The notes beneath the pieces were generated by a model that saw nothing but the letters and a program-made list of their open reading frames with translations, did not search any database and was not told the origin of the DNA. Below are positions 1 through 5,286 of a stretch of DNA of 7,707 nt, piece by piece. The translations under genes and the position numbers were made by a program. This DNA is from Desulfobacula sp. (lineage in GTDB: Bacteria; Desulfobacterota; Desulfobacteria; Desulfobacterales; Desulfobacteraceae). The stretch is taken from NCBI GenBank assembly GCA_029940245.1, contig JAOZRF010000123.1, positions 1 to 7,707 of the forward strand, given 5' to 3'. Each line of letters opens with the position of its first letter. Within the stretch, counting starts at the first letter, position 1.

Positions 1-89
1 TATATCGACCTTGTTTCAAAAGATGATATCAGGGTTTGTTCAGCCCATATTTTTCTTGCTGAGTTTGTATGATGAGCCCACCTGTTTTG

Positions 90-497
90 CTAAATTTTCT
101 GTTCAACCTTCTGAAAACACGGGATACACAAGTTTTTACCGTCAAACAGCCGGATGCGGGATTCCATGGTCATTTCACTGCAACCGTCGCATTGAATGCT
201 TTTCATTATCCGGGCCGGTCTCACAGGAGGGACATCCACCTCTTCAGTCGAAAAAAGATCTTTTAAATCAGCTTGCAATATCCGCTTGATTCGATTATCC
301 CTGTCTTTTTCATCCCTTGCAAAATCATCTTTGAACACCGCTCGAAACCCCTTTTGAGTATCCCTGTTATAAAAGGTAAAGGCAGATTTCCCAAAATCTT
401 TGTGAATCAGGTTCCCTTTGCCAAAGGAACACCCTGTCAGAAACTGAATGGCATCCACACCACACATGTCGGTTTCCGTAACACATACTGGCGCTGT
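90..497 (-). pseudogene. FmdE-family protein, 5'-truncated remnant at an IS200 junction
   Basis: This is the C-terminal two thirds of a protein of the FmdE family (formylmethanofuran dehydrogenase subunit E-like, found widely outside methanogens; cellular role unsettled). From the first in-frame ATG (467) it reads 125 residues. The family core appears as CGVDAIQFLTGCSFGKGN followed by a KDFGKSAFTF stretch. The C-terminus carries a zinc-ribbon pattern, CDGC then CIPC. The conserved reading continues upstream of that ATG without a stop, as APVCVTETDM, so family sequence runs to about base 494-500. The usual N-terminal HGHxCPG motif region is missing. Beyond the junction the frame runs through IS sequence to the transposase stop (528-530), with which it is in frame. 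The remnant has no clear ribosome binding site of its own, so it is probably not functional. Family call is confident; the exact breakpoint is not. Confidence 0.75.
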
Positions 498-503
498 TGA
501 ATG

Positions 504-519
504 GTGAGTTGTCTCCCAC
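504..519. repeat. Right-end hairpin of the IS200-type element
   Basis: On the minus strand GTGGG and CTCAC pair around a 6-base loop, with one G-T wobble. The structure lies 9 bases past the tnpA stop, where a TnpA-binding subterminal hairpin is expected. The plus-strand bases 506-519 (GAGTTGTCTCCCAC) closely match the opposite strand at 999-987 in the tnpA leader. Confidence 0.4.
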
Positions 520-527
520 GGTTGATA

Positions 528-962
528 TTAACTGAATAAATCTGGTTGCTCAACTCTTCTTTCTTTTTGTTCCTGATATTTTACATATTTTCGAATCATA
601 TCCGAATCCAAACCAACAGTATCCACACAGTATCCTCTTGACCAAAATTTATTACCCCAATAGGGTTTACATTTCAGCGACTTGAACTTGTTAAATACTC
701 TGATTGCTGTCCGCCCTTTTATCATACCCATATAATCTGAAATTGATATTTTGGGTGGTACCATTACAAGCAGATGCACATGATCTATCTGAACATTTAA
801 CTCTATAATCTTACACCCTTTTTGTTCTGAAAAAGCTCTGATACAATTTTGGACTTCTATACCAACGTCCCCGTTCAATACCCGATACCGATATTTAGGT
901 ACCCAGACAAGGTGGTACTGGCAATGCCATAGCGTTTGTGATAATTTTAAAAATCGGCTCAT
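528..962 (-). CDS. tnpA: IS200/IS605-family Y1-HUH transposase TnpA
   Basis: This is a single-strand DNA transposase that cuts and rejoins the hairpin ends of its element through a 5'-phosphotyrosine. The 144-residue length is normal for the IS200 group. The opening LWHCQYHLVWVPKYRYRVL is typical of the family. The HUH metal-binding pair is H61-V-H63 within IDHVHLLV, and the catalytic tyrosine is Y126 in YVKYQ, with Q130 as the likely third metal ligand. This spacing agrees with the known H, H, Y, Q set of IS608 TnpA. The middle and C-terminal blocks (IKGRTAIRVF, FWSRGYCVDTVG) are intact, so the protein looks active. The ATG at 962 is preceded by AAGGAG at 974-969, a good ribosome binding site. 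A stem-loop at 983-998 lies just upstream in the leader, where IS200 elements are known to hold translation-limiting structure. Confidence 0.95.
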   Translation of the reverse strand: MSRFLKLSQTLWHCQYHLVWVPKYRYRVLNGDVGIEVQNCIRAFSEQKGCKIIELNVQIDHVHLLVMVPPKISISDYMGMIKGRTAIRVFNKFKSLKCKPYWGNKFWSRGYCVDTVGLDSDMIRKYVKYQEQKERRVEQPDLFS

Positions 963-982
963 TTGTTACTCCTTGATCATTA

Positions 983-998
983 AGTTGTGGGGACAACT
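983..998 (-). promoter_or_regulatory. Stem-loop in the tnpA leader
   Basis: AGTTGT and ACAACT form a perfect 6-bp stem around a 4-base loop. The stem ends 21 bases before the tnpA start and 9 bases before its ribosome binding site. IS200-group transposase mRNAs are known to carry leader hairpins that limit expression. That role here is inferred from position. Confidence 0.4.
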
Positions 999-1024
999 CG
1001 ATCATAGAGTAACATTGAGCCGTA

Positions 1025-1069
1025 CAGATGGCAAAGCCACTGCACTCTGACCTGGCCCTCAGGACCAGG
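1025..1069. repeat. Two left-end hairpins of the IS200-type element
   Basis: Hairpin one (1025-1042) pairs CAG and TGGC with GCCA and CTG around an AAA loop, leaving one bulged A. Bulged hairpins are the kind of structure TnpA of this family recognises. Hairpin two (1051-1069) reads on the minus strand as CCTGGTCC, TGA, GGGCCAGG: an 8-bp stem with one wobble and a 3-base loop. Together they mark the left end of the element. Confidence 0.5.
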
Positions 1070-1184
1070 GTTTCTACATCAGACTAAAAAAAAATTCGAT
1101 GCCCCTTATGTATTAGAAAAAATCTTATTGTTTTTGAAAATTTTCAGTTTTTTTGGTCAAATGAGTAAAAGTCGCTGATGGAGA

Positions 1185-2423
1185 TTACTCATTGGCTGGC
1201 CCGTTTAAAAATCGAAGGGTGGTCAGCAGATAAATCTGTAAAGATTCAAACATTTCTTCGATCTCCACATATTCATCCGTCTGGTGTGGTACATGCCTGG
1301 GCCCTGGCCCATTGACCAGGGAGGGGATACCCTTTAAATCCCTTAAAAAAGTCCCGTCAGTGGCTCCTGGAACACCATTATAAACAGGCTCCCTGCCCGT
1401 GACATCCTGGTAAGCATCTGCTGCAATCATGACGATGGGTTCATTTTTTTCCATGCTGACCACGGGTTTATCAGCAACAAACTCAATTTGCGCATGAAAA
1501 TCAGGATCATCGGCAGCCAACCGGTTCAGAATCTCCTGCAACTGCATCTTGATCTGTTTATGATTCTGACTGGGAATGGTCCGGATATCCAGATATGCCA
1601 CAGATTCTGCCGGCATGACATTTAGCTGTGCCGGCTCACCCACGGGAGGCGACTGCACCACAGTAAATGTCACGGATGGCCATCCCAAAAATTCGTCCCT
1701 GCCGCAACGCTCTATTTCCGCTTTTTCAAAGGCCTCAAAAGCCAAAATAATCCGTGCCATGCGAATACTGGTATTAATCCCGGTAAGCGGCATAGCCCCG
1801 TGCGCCATCTTGCCTTTAACTTTGACTATGGCTCGCAAAGCCCCTTTCATACTTAAACAGAGCTGGTTCTCCTCGGGTTCCGGCACAAGACAGGCATTCA
1901 CATCATCAGCATGTCCTTTTTTGATATAATCTTGAATTCCAAGCATCAGATCCTCTTCATCGCACACCAGACCCAGCCGCATCCTGCCTTTGTATTCAAC
2001 CCCGGATTTCAGCATCGCCTTGACGGTCAGCAAATTAACGGCCAGACCCGCCTTCATATCGCAGGATCCCCTGCCGTAAATTTTACCGTCATCAATCTCC
2101 CCGCCAAAAGGATCATGCTGCCACAGATCCGGATTGCCCTCGGAAACCACATCTGTGTGACCTTCAAACATCAAACATGGCCCTGCCCGGCCTGAATCAA
2201 TAGTAACAATAATATTCTCTCTGCAGGGAACCACCTCTTCAATAAGTGGTTCAACACCCAGTTCCCTGCGAATCCAGTCAGCAATAAACCGGACGACCCC
2301 GGCTTCTGTATTTCCAGTCTTTGGTCGAATCACTGAATCAATTCTGATCAAATCCTGAGTTAAAGCAACCAGTTCATTCTTATCGATAAAACTGAGCAGT
2401 CTTTTTTCCGTCTTGTTGATCAT
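1185..2423 (-). CDS. M20-family metallopeptidase (ArgE/DapE-like amidohydrolase)
   Basis: This is a cytoplasmic di-zinc amidohydrolase of the M20 family, whose members include acetylornithine deacetylase, succinyl-diaminopimelate desuccinylase and dipeptidases. Numbering from the chosen ATG, the catalytic set is complete: H89 and D91 in GHTDVV, bridging D122 in GRGSCDMKAG, general base E156 and ligand E157 in CDEED, E182 in PEPE, and H380 near the end. The middle part (about 195-310) is the lid/dimerisation domain, with KMAHGAMP. The length of 412 residues is normal. An upstream TTG (2447) would add eight residues. The ATG at 2423 is preferred because AAGGA stands 7 bases before it. The substrate cannot be told from motifs: residues of true ArgE or DapE are not decisive here and no biosynthetic neighbours are present. 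No clear terminator follows; only a weak 12-base palindrome (1135-1146) was seen. Confidence 0.9.
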   Translation of the reverse strand: MINKTEKRLLSFIDKNELVALTQDLIRIDSVIRPKTGNTEAGVVRFIADWIRRELGVEPLIEEVVPCRENIIVTIDSGRAGPCLMFEGHTDVVSEGNPDLWQHDPFGGEIDDGKIYGRGSCDMKAGLAVNLLTVKAMLKSGVEYKGRMRLGLVCDEEDLMLGIQDYIKKGHADDVNACLVPEPEENQLCLSMKGALRAIVKVKGKMAHGAMPLTGINTSIRMARIILAFEAFEKAEIERCGRDEFLGWPSVTFTVVQSPPVGEPAQLNVMPAESVAYLDIRTIPSQNHKQIKMQLQEILNRLAADDPDFHAQIEFVADKPVVSMEKNEPIVMIAADAYQDVTGREPVYNGVPGATDGTFLRDLKGIPSLVNGPGPRHVPHQTDEYVEIEEMFESLQIYLLTTLRFLNGPANE

Positions 2424-2463
2424 AGGACTATCCTTTATAATTTCCAAATTAACCTAACCTTGG

Positions 2464-2515
2464 GCAATCCCAATGAATAGATAACATAAATTACACCACA
2501 GCCACTGGGGATTGC
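2464..2515. repeat. 8-bp inverted repeat around the M20 promoter
   Basis: GCAATCCC (2464-2471) and GGGATTGC (2508-2515) are perfect inverted copies, 36 bases apart. The right arm overlaps the proposed -35 box and the left arm lies just downstream of the expected transcription start. The left arm is also part of a small hairpin, TTGGG-CAAT-CCCAA (2460-2473). An operator is possible but unproven. Confidence 0.3.
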
Positions 2516-2517
2516 AA
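2490..2517 (-). promoter_or_regulatory. Candidate sigma-70 promoter for the M20 gene
   Basis: On the minus strand TTGCAA (2517-2512) and TGTAAT (2495-2490) are separated by 16 bases, matching 4 of 6 and 5 of 6 consensus positions. The distance to the ATG at 2423 would leave a leader of about 60 bases. The call rests on consensus matching only. Confidence 0.35.
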
Positions 2518-2799
2518 GTAAATTTCTCTCAACAAATCCACCGCCTGATTGTTTTAAATTAGGAAAAATAGAAAAACAATTGTCACTACACAAATAAAAT
2601 TATAATCCAAAATATTTTCAGTTTGCCCGGCATAAGCGTGGGATGATCGATTGTAACCCGGTCCGGGTTTTTGTATTCATCTGATCGGTTTCTGCCACCC
2701 CTTGAATCAGTTCATAGTCACCATCGTTCAGTTTTCGTTTTTTGATCCTTTTTGTTTCAAACTATGGTTCACTTCCACAAAGTCTCAACTATTTTTTTG
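2518..2799. other. Gene-poor intergenic region between divergent genes
   Basis: No convincing gene lies between the M20 gene and the HDOD gene. The region is A/T-rich at 2518-2630. It then holds the palindrome at 2655-2669. On the minus strand, codons from about 2770 down to 2627 stay open for 47 codons and end at a TGA. The translation (for example NDGDYELIQGVAETDQMN) looks protein-like but I do not recognise it, and it has no start. It may be a gene relic or chance. Confidence 0.4.
2655..2672 (+). terminator. Possible rho-independent terminator
   Basis: AACCC, GGTCC and GGGTT form a 5-bp stem with a 5-base loop, followed at once by a run of five T (2668-2672). The orientation is plus strand, yet no plus-strand gene lies directly upstream, so it may shield the downstream HDOD gene or be a relic. 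The stem is short. Confidence 0.3.
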
Positions 2800-2828
2800 T
2801 TGAGTAGCATGAAAAAATTCGCTATGCT
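2800..2828 (+). promoter_or_regulatory. Candidate sigma-70 promoter for the HDOD-MBL operon
   Basis: TTGAGT (2800-2805) and TATGCT (2823-2828) are exactly 17 bases apart and match the consensus at 4 of 6 positions each. The start would fall near 2835, 36 bases before the chosen ATG. A 6-bp inverted repeat, CTCAAC (2784-2789) and GTTGAG (2799-2804), overlaps the -35 box and could be a binding site. A second possible -35 (TTGACA, 2828-2833) has no good -10 partner. Confidence 0.35.
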
Positions 2829-2870
2829 TGACACTTAATTTTATTTCAATTGCATGGGATCAAGAACCCA

Positions 2871-3785
2871 ATGGGAAACCCACAGAATAAAAAAGAGAAA
2901 TATATTCACATCATTCAAGAATACTTGATCAAAATGCCAAGTCTTTCAACAACCGCCACAAAAGTTTTGTCTGTGTGCAATAGCCCCAATACCTCGGCCT
3001 ATGATCTGAATAAAGTGGTTTCTCTGGATCCTGTTCTCACCGGGAATGTTTTAAAACTGATTAACTCAGCCTATTATTTCCTGAGAAATCCAGTGACCTC
3101 CTTAACCCAGGCCATTATCATGCTCGGCTTAAATACCATTAAAAACCTGGCACTGAGCTCTGCCATACTGGGAACCATTACCCAAAAAAAATCCCTCCAA
3201 AAGAATACCATGGATATTTTCTGGACCCATTGCATCTCCACCGGCGTATGGGCAAAAGCCCTGGCCCTTGAAACCGGCATCATAAAATCCGACTGCGAAG
3301 AATATTTTGTTGCAGGCCTTCTCCATGATATTGGAAAAATTCCATTGATCCATTGTTTTCCTGCCGATTACATGGAAATTGTTGTCACCGCCACTGAAAA
3401 AAACCTTTCCCTGCACACAGCAGAAAAAGCCGTTTTTGGTATGAACCATGAAGAAATCGGAAAACTGATTGTCCAAAAATGGAAACTGGAAGGCGCCATT
3501 TCCCAGGTCATCTGCACCCATCATCATCTGCCTCAAACAGATGATGAAACCCATAACTTTGTTGAACGCGTAGCCGTAGCAGACATATTAAGCAAAATAA
3601 CAATCAATGGCGTTGAAAAAAAATTTCCGGAAGATATCTTTGTTGAGACTATTCTGCAAGACTCATTGATAAGAACCTTTTTAAAAAAGCACAATTTAGC
3701 GCCGGCAACTTTGAAAACCCTTCAGGAAAAAAGCCGAACAGAAATTGAAAATGCAAAACTATTCATACAAATTGCCAAAGGATAA
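2871..3785 (+). CDS. HDOD domain protein, first copy
   Basis: This is an HDOD-domain (HD-related output domain) protein, a family of bacterial signalling outputs often linked to receiver or GGDEF modules; no enzymatic activity is generally established. From the chosen ATG it has 304 residues. The N-terminal helical half (about 20-105) carries the family blocks MPSLSTTATKVL, SLDPVLTGNVLKLINSAYY and AIIMLGLNTIKNL. The HD half follows with H120, H152-D153 in GLLHDIGK, H193, H217-H219 and D238, a full set of positions used for metal binding in active HD hydrolases. A tail of about 60 residues follows. There is no signal peptide or membrane segment, so it is cytoplasmic. An in-frame TTG (2850) would add seven residues. 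Neither start has a good ribosome binding site, and ATG is preferred. The metallo-beta-lactamase gene starts 9 bp after the stop, so the two are likely co-transcribed. It is a paralogue of the protein at 5276-6112. Confidence 0.9.
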   Translation: MGNPQNKKEKYIHIIQEYLIKMPSLSTTATKVLSVCNSPNTSAYDLNKVVSLDPVLTGNVLKLINSAYYFLRNPVTSLTQAIIMLGLNTIKNLALSSAILGTITQKKSLQKNTMDIFWTHCISTGVWAKALALETGIIKSDCEEYFVAGLLHDIGKIPLIHCFPADYMEIVVTATEKNLSLHTAEKAVFGMNHEEIGKLIVQKWKLEGAISQVICTHHHLPQTDDETHNFVERVAVADILSKITINGVEKKFPEDIFVETILQDSLIRTFLKKHNLAPATLKTLQEKSRTEIENAKLFIQIAKG

Positions 3786-3794
3786 TGATACTCC

Positions 3795-4715
3795 ATGAAA
3801 ATAAAATTCTGGGGCGTAAGAGGTTCGATCCCCTGCCCAGGACCTGACACTGTAAAATATGGCGGCAACACACCTTGTATTGAACTACGCTTCAATGACA
3901 TAAACAGACAGATCATCATTGATGCCGGTTCCGGCATCCGGGAACTAGGCAACCACATGATGGCCAACGATCTCTCCAAAGGCCCCATCGATACCGAACT
4001 TTTTTTAACTCATACCCACTCGGACCATATCATGGGTTTCCCTTTTTTTAGCCCCATCTACCTTAAAGACACCAAACTAAAAATATACGGCCCGGTCAGT
4101 TTTGAAAACGACACACTCAAAGATATTATCGGAAATCAAATGTCCTATCGATATTTTCCCGTCCGACAAATTGAGCTGGCATCCAAAATAGATTATATCG
4201 AGCTGAAAGAAGGACCGGTAACAACAAAAGATGACAACATCTCAGTAACAGCCAAATTTTTAAACCACCCGGTTCTTTGCCTGGGTTACCGCTTCAAATA
4301 CCAGGATAAAGTAGTGTGCACCCTCTACGATTCAGAGCCCTTCCAGAATATTTTTACCATTGATCCCCAAGACCCTTCCTATGATGAAACCATGGCCCAT
4401 GAGGGTGAAGAAACCGCTCAAATGCAAAATGAACTGTTGGAAAACTTTCTAAAAAATGCCGACCTTGTCATTCGAGATGCACAATATACACAAGAAGAAT
4501 ACCAGGCATCCAAAAAAGGATGGGGTCATACCTCCATGGAATATGCTATTGAGTCTTCAAAAAAAGCCGGGGTCAAACAGCTTGCCCTGTTTCATCATGA
4601 ACCCTTATATTCAGATAAAAAATTAGACGAACTGGCGGAAAAATTCTACAGCCACAATACCACGGGAAATATGGAAATCTTTTTTGCAAAAGAAGGCATG
4701 GAAATCATCTTGTAA
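3795..4715 (+). CDS. Metallo-beta-lactamase-fold metal-dependent hydrolase
   Basis: This is a soluble MBL-fold hydrolase of 306 residues in the branch that resembles phosphodiesterases and RNase Z-like enzymes. It begins with MKIKFWGVRGSIPCPGP, followed by YGGNTPC and IIDAGSGIRELG. The metal motif is H73-T-H75-S-D77-H78, with further likely ligands H158 (NHPV), D179 or D228, and H267/H268 (LFHHEP). The segment RDAQYTQEEYQASKKGWGH is characteristic of a family often seen beside or fused to signalling domains. All core ligands are present, so it should be active; the substrate is unknown. A phosphodiester such as a cyclic nucleotide is plausible from the fold, but that is inference. It lies 9 bp after the HDOD gene. 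Its ribosome binding site (AGGA within the end of that gene) is rather far from the ATG, which suggests translational coupling. No strong terminator follows. Confidence 0.88.
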   Translation: MKIKFWGVRGSIPCPGPDTVKYGGNTPCIELRFNDINRQIIIDAGSGIRELGNHMMANDLSKGPIDTELFLTHTHSDHIMGFPFFSPIYLKDTKLKIYGPVSFENDTLKDIIGNQMSYRYFPVRQIELASKIDYIELKEGPVTTKDDNISVTAKFLNHPVLCLGYRFKYQDKVVCTLYDSEPFQNIFTIDPQDPSYDETMAHEGEETAQMQNELLENFLKNADLVIRDAQYTQEEYQASKKGWGHTSMEYAIESSKKAGVKQLALFHHEPLYSDKKLDELAEKFYSHNTTGNMEIFFAKEGMEIIL

Positions 4716-4804
4716 TTTTCAGGTCATTTTATCAAAAATAACAATGGATCAGAGCTGAATATGGTGGATTGAAATCTGTAAATTGCAACATTTTAAGACC
4801 TCTC

Positions 4805-4834
4805 TTGACAAAAAGAAAGTTGTTATTTTATATC
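4805..4834 (+). promoter_or_regulatory. Sigma-70 promoter of the c-di-GMP/HDOD operon
   Basis: A perfect -35 box TTGACA (4805-4810) is followed after 18 bases by TATATC (4829-4834), 4 of 6 matches. Transcription would start near 4841, about 150 bases before the first gene. A 7-bp inverted repeat, AAGACCT (4795-4801) and AGGTCTT (4862-4868), brackets the promoter and could be an operator. Confidence 0.55.
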
Positions 4835-4872
4835 TTATGTTCTATAAAAGATACAAATGAAAGGTCTTTGAT

Positions 4873-4960
4873 CCCTTATTTACCATGAAAGAGATGGATA
4901 GGGGAACAGATCCTGGAATGGATTCCGCATAAGGCATTATAAGGAACCATGGGTTATAAT
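4873..4960 (+). promoter_or_regulatory. Structured 5' leader with three stem-loops
   Basis: Three consecutive stem-loops can be drawn by hand. First, 4873-4904: CCCTTAT pairs with ATAGGGG, then a 3-base bulge, then CCAT with ATGG and a 7-base loop. Second, 4915-4926: GGAA with TTCC around a 4-base loop. Third, 4936-4960: ATTATAA with TTATAAT, a perfect 7-bp stem around an 11-base loop. The ribosome binding site follows at 4976-4984. No known riboswitch class, including the c-di-GMP types, could be matched by eye. No folding energy was calculated. Confidence 0.4.
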
Positions 4961-4989
4961 CAACGTTTGCAGTACAAAGGGGGGTGAGC

Positions 4990-5286
4990 ATGCCGAAAAT
5001 TTCTGTAGACAAAATTGAGCCGGGGATGAAGCTGACAAAACCTGTAACAAGAGGCAACATGGTCATGCTCAAAGAAGGCACTGAACTGACGGAACATATG
5101 ATAATTAAGATCCGTAATATGGATCTGGAAAAAGTATCTATAGACGGTCCATCCCAGAATAGCATACCCAAAGAAGAGATGCTGGTTCAACTGGATATGA
5201 GATTCAAAAATGTGGAAAACGAGCCTTATATGGACCTGCTGAAAAAATTGGTAAGGGAACACATAGAGGTGTCATATGAACAATAA
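4990..5286 (+). CDS. Stand-alone HD-GYP accessory-domain (DUF3391-like) protein
   Basis: This is a small soluble protein of 98 residues. Residues 3-52 (KISVDKIEPGMKLTKPV, then a MLKEGTELTEHMI segment and MDLEKVSIDG) resemble the DUF3391-type domain that usually precedes the HD-GYP catalytic domain of cyclic-di-GMP phosphodiesterases. Here it stands alone, followed by about 45 mostly charged helical residues. The ATG at 4990 is chosen because a strong AAAGGGGGG ribosome binding site ends 5 bases before it. An in-frame GTG at 4984 would overlap that site. The stop lies 11 bp inside the next gene (HDOD), so the two are probably translationally coupled and their products may act together. The family resemblance is judged from pattern only. 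Its function is unknown; a regulatory or adaptor role is inference. Confidence 0.75.
   Translation: MPKISVDKIEPGMKLTKPVTRGNMVMLKEGTELTEHMIIKIRNMDLEKVSIDGPSQNSIPKEEMLVQLDMRFKNVENEPYMDLLKKLVREHIEVSYEQ

Larger units (their letters stand above)
498..1085 (-). mobile_element. IS200/IS605-family insertion sequence (tnpA only)
   Basis: A compact element of about 0.6 kb carries a single Y1-HUH transposase gene, as in the IS200 group. No TnpB/IscB gene is present. The right end (below the transposase stop) is taken as about 498, because FmdE-like coding resumes there. The left end is placed near 1085 because the last recognisable hairpin lies at 1051-1069, followed by an A/T-rich stretch. Elements of this group have no terminal inverted repeats and make no target duplication, so the ends cannot be fixed by eye. 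Hairpins fitting subterminal TnpA-binding structures lie at 1025-1042 and 1051-1069 on the left and 504-519 on the right. Confidence 0.65.

Noticed and set aside
11..289. Plus-strand open frame of 92 codons
   Set aside because: It lies opposite the fmdE remnant, whose motifs are clear; its translation has no domain pattern.
1135..1146. Terminator after the M20 gene
   Set aside because: The 12-base palindrome TGAAAATTTTCA is all A/T in the centre and too weak to call.
1576..2195. Two plus-strand open frames of 117 and 94 codons
   Set aside because: They are antisense to the M20 gene, which has a complete catalytic set.
3074..3988. Three minus-strand open frames opposite the HDOD and MBL genes
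   Set aside because: They are shadow frames; compositions are odd and the plus-strand proteins are well conserved in motif.
4841..4989. A c-di-GMP riboswitch in the leader
   Set aside because: The conserved GEMM-type core sequences could not be found; only generic stem-loops are visible.
4842..5262. Minus-strand open frames of 100-109 codons over the leader and small gene
   Set aside because: No ribosome binding site or family pattern; the plus-strand gene with a strong AAAGGGGGG site is preferred.
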